Source of the DNA: an uncultured Lachnospiraceae bacterium
Lineage (GTDB): Bacteria > Bacillota > Clostridia > Lachnospirales > Lachnospiraceae
Assembly: GCA_946407725.1 (NCBI GenBank)
Contig: CAMJPM010000001.1
Span: forward strand, 45,868-109,867
Direction: 5' to 3'
DNA length: 64,000 nt
Within the stretch, counting starts at the first letter, position 1, and every line of letters begins with the position of its first letter. Both the position numbers and the translations under genes were made by a program. Positions 34,287-43,296 of the stretch are shown here, piece after piece. Below the pieces are notes generated by a model. It was given only the letters and a program-made list of their open reading frames with translations, was not told the origin of the DNA and made no database searches.

Positions 34287-36311
34287 TTACTGCACCATGG
34301 GGGCTGGGCTGGCGTTCAGGGTGAAATTGCTGTGATCCAGGGAGAAATTGGGGTTGTAATAGGGATCTCCCTTTTCAAGATCCTCCTTCCACTTTTCCCT
34401 GAAATGCGCAGCTTCCGCATTATAGCGTTCAGTGCGTCCTCTGTCGGAGCCATCGGTATCATCTCCTCTGGAGGCACTCTCATAGTGATAGAGCTCCGAA
34501 AACGGGGTGAACACGTTTAAGAGCCCAAGATGCCTGAGCTTTAAGCAGAAATCCACATCATTAAGAGCCACGGCAAAGCTCTCGTCAAAGCCCTGTACCC
34601 GGTCAAAATCGCTTTTTTTCACCATAAGGCAGGCTCCGGTCACTGCGGAGACATTCTGGGCATAGCAGAGCCGCCCCATGTATCCCAGGTTTTCCCTATG
34701 GAGCCGGTAATGGGTATGCCCCGCTGTCCTGTGGGCGCCAAGTCCCAGCACTATCCCCGCATGCTGTACCGTATTATCCTCATAATAGAGCTTGCAGCCC
34801 GCAGCTCCCACATCCTCTCTCTGGGCGTACATAAGGAGATTTTCTATCCAGTTCCTTGTAATTACCTCGGTATCATTATTTAAGAAGAGCAGAATCTCAC
34901 CCTCTGCCGCCGCTGCACCGGCGTTTATGAGCTTTGAGAAATTAAAGCCCTCTCCCTCCGGTCTTTCGTATTCAATAACCCTGGCAAAGGAAACCTTTCC
35001 CAGAGTGGCGTAGTACTCTCTTGTTTCGCTCTCCCTGCTCCCGTTTTCCACGATCACTATCTCGTAATTATCATAGGAACTCCTGTTTATAATGGAATCC
35101 ACACATCTCTTCAGATCTGCGGCGTGGTCACAGCTCGGGATTATGATACTCACCCTGGGATGCGCCGTAAGGGCAAAACGGATCCGGAATATGGTGGCAA
35201 AAGCCTTTGTGCTCTCTATCTCAAAATCCTTAAAGCCACAGGAGGTAAGGTGGGAAGCCACGGCCCCCTTGGCGGAATTGATAGCATAGGTTTTGGAATT
35301 GATGTCCGCTGCCGTGGAACCCTCATGGCTTCTCCAGTAATACAGTATGGCCGGAACGTGGCGGATGCATTTTGCTTCCTTTGTGAGACGCAGGATCATG
35401 TCGTGATCCTGGCTGCCGTCAAATTCACTTCTGAAGCGGCCGCATTTATCCGAAAGCTCCCTGCTGAAAACCGAAAAATGGCAGATATAATTATTTGCCC
35501 TGAGATTGTCTATTGCAAAATCCGGCTTGAAATGCATGGTCACCATATTGTTTATGCTGTCACCCTTGAAGGTGGCTTCATCACAGTACAGAAAATCCGC
35601 CCCCGTTTCCTCGATCTCCTTCATATAGCGGAAGAGAACCGAAGGATGAAGCAGGTCATCATGGTCAAAAAGCCCTATGTAATCACCATTTGCAAGCTCG
35701 AAACAGACATTGGTGTTTCCGGAGATTCCAAGGTTCTTTTCTATCTTTCTGTACTTTATACGGCTCACACGGGCGGGATTGTTCTTTTCGTCGCTCTGAA
35801 CATACTGCTTTATCACCTCTCCCACATACTTATGCTCTTCATCGGAGCCGTCGGCGATGCACAGCTCCCATCCTGGGTATGTCTGATTCGTAACGCTCTC
35901 TATCATCTCCCGCAGGAATTTTTCGGGTGTATTGAATACCGGTACCAGGATACTCACAACATGCCTTTCCTTAAAGACATGGGAGCTCTCCTCCCTCCGC
36001 CTTTCCTCATCGGGGAAGCTTAAGGTACCGTGGAATTTATAAGCGTTTTTCTCCACCCTCTTGCTCTTCAGTTTCCTTATGAACTCCGAAAAGCTGCCAA
36101 GACGCTTTATCCTGACGATCACCGCAAGTGTTTTGGCATAGACAGTCCGGAAGGGCTTTATCATCTTAAAAAGCCTGCTTCTTTTCAGGGTGTCCAGCTT
36201 TTCCTTCATTTCGGAATTCTCTTCCTCCACCCTGACAAGCTCCTCTGTCAGCCGTTCATTCTTCTTTTTTTCCTGTTCATACAGGTCTTTATAATAATTA
36301 TCAAGGCTCAT
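34287..36311 (-). CDS. Two-domain family 2 glycosyltransferase with N-terminal coiled coil
   Basis: A 674-residue protein. Residues ~8-46 form a charged heptad-rich coiled coil (EQEKKKNERLTEELVRVEEE). GT-A domain 1 (about 115-370) has SILVPVFNTPEKFLREMIES, GLFDHDDLLHPSVLF and EFDGSQDHDMILRL. GT-A domain 2 (about 385-660) has SIIIPSCDHAADLKRCVDSI, LLFLNNDTEVITRNWIENLL and ALNDVDFCLKLRHLG. Two active GT2 domains on one chain suggest it makes a disaccharide unit or polymerises a backbone. It overlaps the upstream GT by 4 bases and is the last gene of the Wzm/Wzt operon. Domain 1 is paralogous to the enzyme at 9825-11192. Confidence 0.9.
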   Translation of the reverse strand: MSLDNYYKDLYEQEKKKNERLTEELVRVEEENSEMKEKLDTLKRSRLFKMIKPFRTVYAKTLAVIVRIKRLGSFSEFIRKLKSKRVEKNAYKFHGTLSFPDEERRREESSHVFKERHVVSILVPVFNTPEKFLREMIESVTNQTYPGWELCIADGSDEEHKYVGEVIKQYVQSDEKNNPARVSRIKYRKIEKNLGISGNTNVCFELANGDYIGLFDHDDLLHPSVLFRYMKEIEETGADFLYCDEATFKGDSINNMVTMHFKPDFAIDNLRANNYICHFSVFSRELSDKCGRFRSEFDGSQDHDMILRLTKEAKCIRHVPAILYYWRSHEGSTAADINSKTYAINSAKGAVASHLTSCGFKDFEIESTKAFATIFRIRFALTAHPRVSIIIPSCDHAADLKRCVDSIINRSSYDNYEIVIVENGSRESETREYYATLGKVSFARVIEYERPEGEGFNFSKLINAGAAAAEGEILLFLNNDTEVITRNWIENLLMYAQREDVGAAGCKLYYEDNTVQHAGIVLGLGAHRTAGHTHYRLHRENLGYMGRLCYAQNVSAVTGACLMVKKSDFDRVQGFDESFAVALNDVDFCLKLRHLGLLNVFTPFSELYHYESASRGDDTDGSDRGRTERYNAEAAHFREKWKEDLEKGDPYYNPNFSLDHSNFTLNASPAPMVQ

Positions 36312-38134
36312 CCTGCGGCAAACCCTCCGTAATGCCCGAAAATGTTCTTCTTCATCAATAATATTGTCACATTCTCCCGGGTGATGTACCCGTTAAATAA
36401 TGAGTTCTTTATTTTTACCGAAAACCCGGAAAAAAGGATATCCCTCTCCGATGGAAAGACGGTAATGAGATCCTCTCTCGGGACCCTCATGGTTTCTGTA
36501 TAATACTGTCTGTCCCCATCCTTTATGAGAAGGGAAATGCCGTATTCATAACCGGCTCTTCCATGAACAAAGCCCCAGCCGCTGATTTCAAGAAAATCCT
36601 CATTCCCCGCGGCATCGGAAAGCTTTTTTTCCAGAGTGTCCAGACTGAATAAAACCCGCCCGTCCCTCCGGTCTTTTTTAAGCTTTATGGTCTCTCCCGC
36701 CCTTTTTACCGTGACATATCTCCCGGTTTCACTGACTTCACATTCTGAAAGAGCGGTTACCAGGGACACCCTGTCCTCCGGGGAAGGATAATTTACCCTG
36801 TAGTCCAGCCCTGTATCCGTAAGATTCCTGCTGTACCAGGGATCACCCCTCTTAATAAGCTCCCCGTACTTTTCGTAATATCGCTCCCTCTCTCCTTTTA
36901 ACCTTAAATACTTTTCCCTTTCATCCTTATCGCTCCTCCTGGAAAGACTCTCGTGATGAATAAGGTAAACATCATTGAGGCATACGTTATAATAGCCCTT
37001 TAATAAAAGGGAGCTGCAAAGATCCACATCCGTATAGGCTATGTGAAAGGTCTCGTCAAAGCCTCCGGCTTCCAGGAATTTTTTCCTCTCCACCATAAGA
37101 CAGGCACCTGTAACTGCAAATACATTTATCCTTCTGCGGTTCACCCCCCGGTAATACTCCCTGCTGTCATCATAGCCTGTAAGCTTATGGCTTGCACCGC
37201 TTTTCAGCAAAGTTATGCCGCAGTGCTGTATCAGCTTTCCCCCGGGATAGAGGAGCTTTATTCCCACTGCCCCGGTCCTTTTCCCTGCGGCGTGACCCAT
37301 CATCTCTTTTAAAAAATAAGTGCCTTCCGGTACCTCTATATCATCATTTAGAAAGAGTAGAAATTCTCCATCCGTGATTTCAGCCCCTTTATTGCAAAGA
37401 GCCGAATAAATAAAGTCCCTTTTCTCCCGGACATACCGGAAGGAGAGTTCCTCAGCCAGTCTTTCATATTCCGCGGTGTTTTCCCCGGTGCTGCCGTTAT
37501 CAATAATGAGACACTCCGTTTTTATCCCTTCAGCCTCTGCCGCACTTAAAAGCCCTTTCACGCAGGTCTCCGCCAGCTTCGGATGGTCTTTGGAAAGGAT
37601 GACCACCGAGATAACAGCATCATTAAGTCCGGTTTCTTCCCGGTTCCCGGTGTTTTCATACAAATAGTCCCTGTGGGAATAAGCGTGACAGAGCACCTCC
37701 GGGATATGTAAAGGCTTTTTTGCTCTTTTTCCGCACTCCCTTAAAAATTCCGGGGAACCCACGGCAAAACCACAGACCCGCCCTGTTTCCTCCGCAAGTG
37801 CATTAGACACTATGGTAAGAGCTCCGGGATAATAGAAGCTCTCTAAGGTATCGGGAGAGTAATCGGGCTTAAAAAAAGGGTCGTGACGCAATCCCTCTCC
37901 GTCAACCTCATCCTCATCCGTATAGATAAAGTCATAACCCCCGTTAAATACCTGATAATCCTGCAGGGCAGACATAAGACCGGGATCCGCATACCCTCCG
38001 TCATCAAGGAATAAGCAGCAGTTACCGGGTATGACAAGATCCTTTTTTTCCCTTTTTATCTCCTTTTCCCTGATCCAGAGAGAATACGGGTCCTCAAAGC
38101 CTGTTTTTAATCTGTTATAATCTTCCTTCGTCAT
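36308..38134 (-). CDS. Large family 2 glycosyltransferase with degenerate N-terminal GT and C-terminal beta domain
   Basis: A 608-residue protein. Residues ~40-150 are a shortened GT-A remnant (CCLFLDDGGYADPGL, FIYTDEDEVDGEG, FFKPDYSPDTLESFYYPGAL) without the first strand. A full GT2 domain follows at about 170-430: SVVILSKDHPKLAETCVKGL, LLFLNDDIEVPEG and AYTDVDLCSSLLLKG. The last ~130 residues are beta-rich (ISGWGFVHGRAGYEYGISLL) and resemble an accessory module seen at the end of other clostridial glycosyltransferases. It is 3 bases from the methyltransferase-fusion gene and overlaps the next GT by 4 bases. It probably extends the exported polysaccharide. Confidence 0.87.
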   Translation of the reverse strand: MTKEDYNRLKTGFEDPYSLWIREKEIKREKKDLVIPGNCCLFLDDGGYADPGLMSALQDYQVFNGGYDFIYTDEDEVDGEGLRHDPFFKPDYSPDTLESFYYPGALTIVSNALAEETGRVCGFAVGSPEFLRECGKRAKKPLHIPEVLCHAYSHRDYLYENTGNREETGLNDAVISVVILSKDHPKLAETCVKGLLSAAEAEGIKTECLIIDNGSTGENTAEYERLAEELSFRYVREKRDFIYSALCNKGAEITDGEFLLFLNDDIEVPEGTYFLKEMMGHAAGKRTGAVGIKLLYPGGKLIQHCGITLLKSGASHKLTGYDDSREYYRGVNRRRINVFAVTGACLMVERKKFLEAGGFDETFHIAYTDVDLCSSLLLKGYYNVCLNDVYLIHHESLSRRSDKDEREKYLRLKGERERYYEKYGELIKRGDPWYSRNLTDTGLDYRVNYPSPEDRVSLVTALSECEVSETGRYVTVKRAGETIKLKKDRRDGRVLFSLDTLEKKLSDAAGNEDFLEISGWGFVHGRAGYEYGISLLIKDGDRQYYTETMRVPREDLITVFPSERDILFSGFSVKIKNSLFNGYITRENVTILLMKKNIFGHYGGFAAG

Positions 38135-38137
38135 AAG

Positions 38138-40345
38138 TCACTGTGACAGGGTTACGGAAATGAATTCCGGTCTGGTGCCTTTAATAAGATGCTTGAAACC
38201 GGAACCGGAATTGTCTATGGGCATGGCAAATTCAAATGCCAGAGGCTTAAAGAACCTCTCATCCAGGGTACTGATATGGTATTCCACGTGAAGCTTCATT
38301 CCCTGCATCACATTCTCCAGAATTATCTGGGAATCCACAGTATCAAAGATCAGCACATTCTCACTTATTGCGGTACCGTTTATCAGGCACTCCTTTACGG
38401 GCTCTCCGTTCAGCATCAGCTTATCTATCTTTACAAAGCATTTGTAATCCGCAGGATCTATTCTTATGGAAGTACATTTTTCCGGTATTACCGTATCAAA
38501 CATTATCCTGTCTTCATAATTCCGCTCGGCATTGATGATAAGACAGTCTTCAGCCTGCCAGCCTATCCCCCTGTCAAAATAAACAAGAGGTTTTTCGGGC
38601 CGGTTCAACAGCCTGGACTTCATCAATGTCTGCTCCAGGGGAATATTATTGCCTCCGAAAATGGAATACATACCGGTTAATGTTATATGACGTCCCGAAA
38701 TATGGCGCTGGAAAGCCTGTTCCATCTCATAAAAAATCCCCATGTGTCCGGCATCGATACCCACCTTCTGGTAAATGCCGTCAAATTCCTCGGGCTCCGT
38801 CACTCCAAGGGATGAAAGGAAATAGCTTATGGCCCTGAAGATCACAAAATCCACGGGAATTGGGAAATCATAGACCCACTCATAATCTATGATGTTCCAG
38901 CCGTTATTGTATATGAGATTTGAGAATATAAGATCCACATCCGTGACCATCATACTCCGCAGACTGCCGGGAAGACCTGTCACCCCGAAGACCTCTGCAA
39001 ATTCCCTGGTTGCCCAGAATTCCCTTACCGCCGGCCGTCTTATGGCTTCCGAAAAATTAATTACTGCCTGAACACACTCGGCACCCCTGCCGATGGCGAG
39101 AAGCCTTTTCAGCTCCTCATCCATGCTGCGTCCCACAATATAATCAAATTCCAGTCTGGTGAATTCCCCGTAGGGGTCATAGATCTTTCTCACCGGACAG
39201 GGCTTAAAGCTACTTCCCTTAAACTCCGTAAATATCCCCTCATAGGCGTCCGCCATACGCAGAAGATGGGGCACGGCCTCCCTGGAAAAGGGGGTTTTCT
39301 CCACAACAATCTTGTGGTTTCCGTCCTCCGTGATATCTGTCCTTATCTGAAACTGCGGATCCCTTTCGGTAGAATGCTTGGAATAGACAGGATGGCGCTC
39401 CATCATGCTCTCTATGCGGTTCTCTTTCTGCAGCACCACAAGGAAGGAGTTTGAGAAAAAGGGAAAATAGCCGTCGGAGAGCGCCTCGTCAAAGGCAACC
39501 CCCTCATCAAAGAGAGTTATCCTCTCTCCGTCAAAATTCCGCTCATTCTCATTGAACTCACCCTTAAAGGGCAGCCTGTCATCGGAATATATGGTGACCG
39601 GAAGCTTGTAATCCGGATAAGGATAGAAAAACCTGTATTCATACCCGGCCTTATGGGCGATCCTCATAAGTCTTGATCTGGAAAAGGTTCTGACACCGCC
39701 TCCGTGGGGATATCCCTCTATGCCGTCAAAATAGCGTCCCGTATGATCTTCCCTGCACCCGGCAAAATACTTCATGCCGTATTTATTCTCTATGGCGATT
39801 ATTATCTGCCCTCCCTGTGCCAGATGGGAGGAGAGCAGGGTAAGGAACTCGTGGAAGGGATCCTTTGCATCGATGTATGAGGGCGCATATTCCAGCACCC
39901 CGATAAGAAGGATATAATCATACTTATCCTCAAGGTGTTTTTCTATATCCTGGAAATTTCCCACACGGATATCTATGTTGCCGAATTGCATGTTTCTGTA
40001 AGCGTTGATGAGGCTCCGCTTGTAACTCAGCTCCACGCAGGTAACATGTCCCGCCTTCCTTGCCACTGTTCCTGTAATGGCACCACAGCCCGAGCCTATC
40101 TCCAGTACCTTATGCTCCCTTTTGAAGGGAAAAAAGTCCACGATATTTCCCCGCATATGTGAGAGATGGTAAAGCAGGCTCCAGCTCCTTTCCGAGGCCA
40201 CCAGGCGGTTAAACCCGGCTTCCCCATGCTCCTTCACGATGGAGAGCAGCCTGTCCTCTTCGGCTCCTTCGGAATACCGGTCATCTCCCGTATAGTCGCT
40301 TAAGTCAATTATGACTTCACCTATTTTTTCCGTTGTCTCACTCAT
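38138..40345 (-). CDS. SAM-dependent methyltransferase fused to a kinase-like domain (WbdD-like?)
   Basis: A 735-residue protein. The Rossmann methyltransferase at ~55-270 has motif I VLEIGSGCGAI at 80-90, TCVELSYKRSLI, and YDYILLIGVLEYAP. Residues ~345-560 look kinase-like: HKIVVEKTPFSREAVPHLLR, FDYIVGRSMDEELKRL, then VTDVDLIFSNLIYNNG and WNIIDYEW (about 467-488), placed like the catalytic loop and metal-binding motif of APH/protein kinases, though His-Gly-Asp is replaced by Thr-Asp-Val-Asp. A beta-rich C-terminus follows. Methyltransferase-kinase fusions next to Wzm/Wzt are known as WbdD, which caps O-polysaccharides. Here the gene follows wzt by 4 bases. The kinase assignment is inference. 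Confidence 0.75.
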   Translation of the reverse strand: MSETTEKIGEVIIDLSDYTGDDRYSEGAEEDRLLSIVKEHGEAGFNRLVASERSWSLLYHLSHMRGNIVDFFPFKREHKVLEIGSGCGAITGTVARKAGHVTCVELSYKRSLINAYRNMQFGNIDIRVGNFQDIEKHLEDKYDYILLIGVLEYAPSYIDAKDPFHEFLTLLSSHLAQGGQIIIAIENKYGMKYFAGCREDHTGRYFDGIEGYPHGGGVRTFSRSRLMRIAHKAGYEYRFFYPYPDYKLPVTIYSDDRLPFKGEFNENERNFDGERITLFDEGVAFDEALSDGYFPFFSNSFLVVLQKENRIESMMERHPVYSKHSTERDPQFQIRTDITEDGNHKIVVEKTPFSREAVPHLLRMADAYEGIFTEFKGSSFKPCPVRKIYDPYGEFTRLEFDYIVGRSMDEELKRLLAIGRGAECVQAVINFSEAIRRPAVREFWATREFAEVFGVTGLPGSLRSMMVTDVDLIFSNLIYNNGWNIIDYEWVYDFPIPVDFVIFRAISYFLSSLGVTEPEEFDGIYQKVGIDAGHMGIFYEMEQAFQRHISGRHITLTGMYSIFGGNNIPLEQTLMKSRLLNRPEKPLVYFDRGIGWQAEDCLIINAERNYEDRIMFDTVIPEKCTSIRIDPADYKCFVKIDKLMLNGEPVKECLINGTAISENVLIFDTVDSQIILENVMQGMKLHVEYHISTLDERFFKPLAFEFAMPIDNSGSGFKHLIKGTRPEFISVTLSQ

Positions 40346-40349
40346 ATTA

Positions 40350-41639
40350 TCAAAACTCCTGAAGACGGCTTTTTTCTACTGTTGTCTCCATGCCCATGTC
40401 GTAATAGCCGGTGGTATCCTTCGATGAAATGCAGTTGATGCTGAAAACATCATACATTCTGTTATATACCGTGAATTCCCCGTTTCTGTATCCCACAAGT
40501 CCCAGGGATATCAGGTATTCCCCGCCCTGAAGCGACATATCCTGCGTAAAAGTGGCAGTCAGTATATCGTTTTCCCCCGGTTCTCCTGTATCTATCTTTT
40601 CAAACATGGTATTGGTGCCGGTTATCTCCACACCCATCCTGTTCTTAAATGATACGGCTATTATGGGCTGTGATATCTTTTCATGGAAAAGACATTTCAC
40701 CTTTATGGAAAAACTGTCCCCCTTCATAATGGTATTTGTAACCTGGCCGCTGTTATCCACACAGCAAAAATCAATTATGTCCGCAAGGCCGTTGCCGTAG
40801 CTGTCAAAGGAGGGGTTGATGCTCATGCGGTCCCTCCACTTGCCCTTTCCCGAGGCGGAAACATTATTTCTGTTAAAGCTTTTATTACTTTCAGTTGCGC
40901 TATTGTCCAGCTGATGGACCAGCACCTTTTTATACATGTCTATTATCTCTTTAGGCGCACCCTCAGCGATCTTCTTTCCCCGGTCAAGGAGCACCACCCT
41001 GTCACAGTACTTGGAAATGCTGGAAAGATCGTGGCTCACAAAGAGTATGGTCTTTCCCGCTTTACGGAATTCCTCAAATTTGTGATAGCATTTATTCTGA
41101 AAGAACACATCTCCCACGGACAGAGCCTCATCCACTATCAGGATCTCCGGATCGATATTTATGGCCACTGCAAAGGCCAGTCTCACAAACATTCCGCTGG
41201 AATAGGTTTTAACCTGCTGGTAGGCAAAGTCCCCGATGTCGGCAAAATCCAGAATGTCATTAAGCTTGCTGTCTATCTCCGCCTTGGAGAAACCGGTCAT
41301 GGTTCCGTTAAGATAGATATTCTCGATCCCCGTAAACTCCATATTAAATCCCGCCCCCAGCTCAAGAAGGGCAGAGATCCTGCCGTTTATCGACACATTT
41401 CCGGAGGTAGGATTTAAAACCCCTGTAATAATCTTTAAGATAGTGGACTTGCCGGAGCCGTTGGTCCCGATTATACCCACGGTCTCCCCCTGTTCCACGC
41501 TTAAGGATACATCATGCAGGGCAAAATGCTCATGATAGAGCTTTTTTTTCGTAAGCCCCAGGGCATCCCGTACACGATCCCTATGATGGTCGTATAGTTT
41601 ATACATTTTATTCAGATGTTCGACTCTTATTGCTTCCAT
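40350..41639 (-). CDS. wzt: Polysaccharide ABC exporter ATP-binding protein with Wzt C-terminal domain
   Basis: The ATPase of a polysaccharide exporter. The 429-residue protein has an ABC domain (about 1-250) with Walker A GIIGTNGSGKST (56-66), signature TYSSGMFVRLAFA, Walker B EILIVDEALSVGD and FVSHDLSS. A C-terminal ~160-residue beta-sandwich (FCCVDNSGQVTNTIMKGDSF, TFTQDMSLQGGEYLISLGLV) is the Wzt_C carbohydrate-binding domain, which in known systems recognises the modified end of the polymer. It follows the permease by 9 bases and precedes the methyltransferase fusion by 4 bases. This linkage supports export after chain capping. Confidence 0.95.
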   Translation of the reverse strand: MEAIRVEHLNKMYKLYDHHRDRVRDALGLTKKKLYHEHFALHDVSLSVEQGETVGIIGTNGSGKSTILKIITGVLNPTSGNVSINGRISALLELGAGFNMEFTGIENIYLNGTMTGFSKAEIDSKLNDILDFADIGDFAYQQVKTYSSGMFVRLAFAVAINIDPEILIVDEALSVGDVFFQNKCYHKFEEFRKAGKTILFVSHDLSSISKYCDRVVLLDRGKKIAEGAPKEIIDMYKKVLVHQLDNSATESNKSFNRNNVSASGKGKWRDRMSINPSFDSYGNGLADIIDFCCVDNSGQVTNTIMKGDSFSIKVKCLFHEKISQPIIAVSFKNRMGVEITGTNTMFEKIDTGEPGENDILTATFTQDMSLQGGEYLISLGLVGYRNGEFTVYNRMYDVFSINCISSKDTTGYYDMGMETTVEKSRLQEF

Positions 41640-41648
41640 ACGATTAGT

Positions 41649-42641
41649 TTACATAACATCAGCGAAGTGTACTTTAAGCCTTTTAAACACAAGGGCGCCG
41701 AATAAAAACATTACTGCCGAAAAGATCCAGAAATATGCGGTGGAATAAAAGTGCTCCCAGAACCACATATGATCCAGAAGCGCCATTCTGTAGCCGTCCA
41801 CCACGTAGTATACGGGATTGATCTTGAATAATACCTGCAGGGGACGGGGAAGGGCTTCAATATGCCACATGATGGGGGTGATCCATACCCCGACCTGAAG
41901 CGCTATACCTATGATCTGTGAAAGATCCCGGAAAAAGACGACTATTGAACAGGTGACATAGCTCATTCCCAGTACCAGTATAAACACACAGAAGGTAAAA
42001 TAGGGAAGCTGCAGCCAGTATATATCCGGATAATATCCGCAGATTATCAGCAGGATACAGGCAACTAATGTCAGGAATACGTGAATGAACAGAGCGCTTA
42101 TAACCTTGATGATGGGAAGGATACTGATCTTAAACACCACTTTTTTTACCAGATACTGATAGGACAGCAGTGCGCTGGTTCCCTGTCCCAGGGCATCGGA
42201 AAAGAAAAACCAGGGGGTTATGCCGGCGATCAGCCACAGAACAAAGGGGTAGGTGGTCTCCCCCGTAACATCGGTCCTAGCTCCAACCGAAAAAACAAAC
42301 CAGTACACCAGCACCGTCACCACCGGCTGTACAAAAGCCCAGAAAATGCCTAGATAGGAGCCTGCGTATTTAGATCTGAAGTCATTTAAGGCAAGCTTCC
42401 AGATGAGCTCCCGGTTCTCATAGAGCTCCATGGGCAGTGACACTATCCTGTCATATCCCAGGATAAAGCCTATGAACGCGGCATCGATCATACAGCAGGA
42501 TATAATCTTTTTTAATATCTCCTGCATGGGATCAGCAAGCTCATTTGTATGAAGGATTATATAGGAATTCCAAATAACGGCAATTATTACTGCCGCTGCT
42601 ATCACCTTTTTCCTGTCTTTATCCAAAAAACTTTCCTGCAT
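41649..42641 (-). CDS. wzm: Polysaccharide ABC exporter permease (ABC-2 type)
   Basis: A 330-residue membrane protein. An N-terminal hydrophobic pair (AAVIIAVIWNSYIIL; ISCCMIDAAFIGFI), somewhat longer than usual, precedes the ABC-2 core. The core begins NRELIWKLALNDFRSKYAGSYLG, the cytoplasmic/elbow motif of Wzm/TagG-type permeases, then six helices, with IAGITPWFFFSDALGQGTSA and WITPIMWHIEALP. It pairs with the Wzt ATPase to move undecaprenyl-linked polysaccharide across the membrane. It is 2 bases after rfbC. Confidence 0.94.
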   Translation of the reverse strand: MQESFLDKDRKKVIAAAVIIAVIWNSYIILHTNELADPMQEILKKIISCCMIDAAFIGFILGYDRIVSLPMELYENRELIWKLALNDFRSKYAGSYLGIFWAFVQPVVTVLVYWFVFSVGARTDVTGETTYPFVLWLIAGITPWFFFSDALGQGTSALLSYQYLVKKVVFKISILPIIKVISALFIHVFLTLVACILLIICGYYPDIYWLQLPYFTFCVFILVLGMSYVTCSIVVFFRDLSQIIGIALQVGVWITPIMWHIEALPRPLQVLFKINPVYYVVDGYRMALLDHMWFWEHFYSTAYFWIFSAVMFLFGALVFKRLKVHFADVM

Positions 42642-42643
42642 TA

Positions 42644-43204
42644 TTAAGCTTCCGGGAACTGGCTCTTAAAATCAGGCCAGTTTCTGTCCCTGTCATTTAT
42701 GTTCAGTTCCTCTGATCCTATCTCGTCAGGCCAGATAATGCCTATATCGGGATCATCGTATTTTAATCCCCCGTCATCTCCGGGATGGAAGAAATCATCA
42801 CATTTATAGACAAATTCGGCGATGTCGGAGAGTACCAGGAAACCATGGGCGAAACCTCTGGGAATGAAGAGCATTTTCTTGTTTTCGGCGGAAAGCTCCA
42901 CACCAAACCATTTTCCGAAGGTCTCCGATCCCTTCCTTAAATCTACCGCCACATCATACACCCTGCCCTTTATCACCCGGACAAGCTTGGCCTGGGGATG
43001 GTTTATCTGGAAATGCATTCCCCTTAAAACCCCCTTTGATGAAGAGGACTGGTTATCCTGAACGAATTCAACCCCTATCCCTGCTTCGGTAAACTGATCC
43101 TTTCTGTAGGTCTCCATAAAGTAACCCCGTTCATCCCCGAAAACCTCGGGTGTGATCACCTTAAGTCCCTCTATTTCACAGGTTTCAACTTTTATCTGTC
43201 CCAT
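42644..43204 (-). CDS. rfbC: dTDP-4-dehydrorhamnose 3,5-epimerase
   Basis: The third enzyme of dTDP-L-rhamnose synthesis; epimerises dTDP-4-keto-6-deoxyglucose at C3 and C5. The 186-residue cupin has VITPEVFGDERGYFMETYRK, QDNQSSSSKGVLRGMHFQ with the catalytic His near 63, and the DLRKGSETFGKWFGVELS and PRGFAHGFLVL stretches. Length is normal. It is separated from rfbA by the GH25 gene and followed by wzm. Confidence 0.96.
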   Translation of the reverse strand: MGQIKVETCEIEGLKVITPEVFGDERGYFMETYRKDQFTEAGIGVEFVQDNQSSSSKGVLRGMHFQINHPQAKLVRVIKGRVYDVAVDLRKGSETFGKWFGVELSAENKKMLFIPRGFAHGFLVLSDIAEFVYKCDDFFHPGDDGGLKYDDPDIGIIWPDEIGSEELNINDRDRNWPDFKSQFPEA

Positions 43205-43296
43205 TTCTTATACCATTCCTTCCCTTCAATTTTCCTAAAATTCTTTCAGCCGGGTCCCGAGCAGTTCCCTATATCCACCGGCGTGATCTAAAATGG

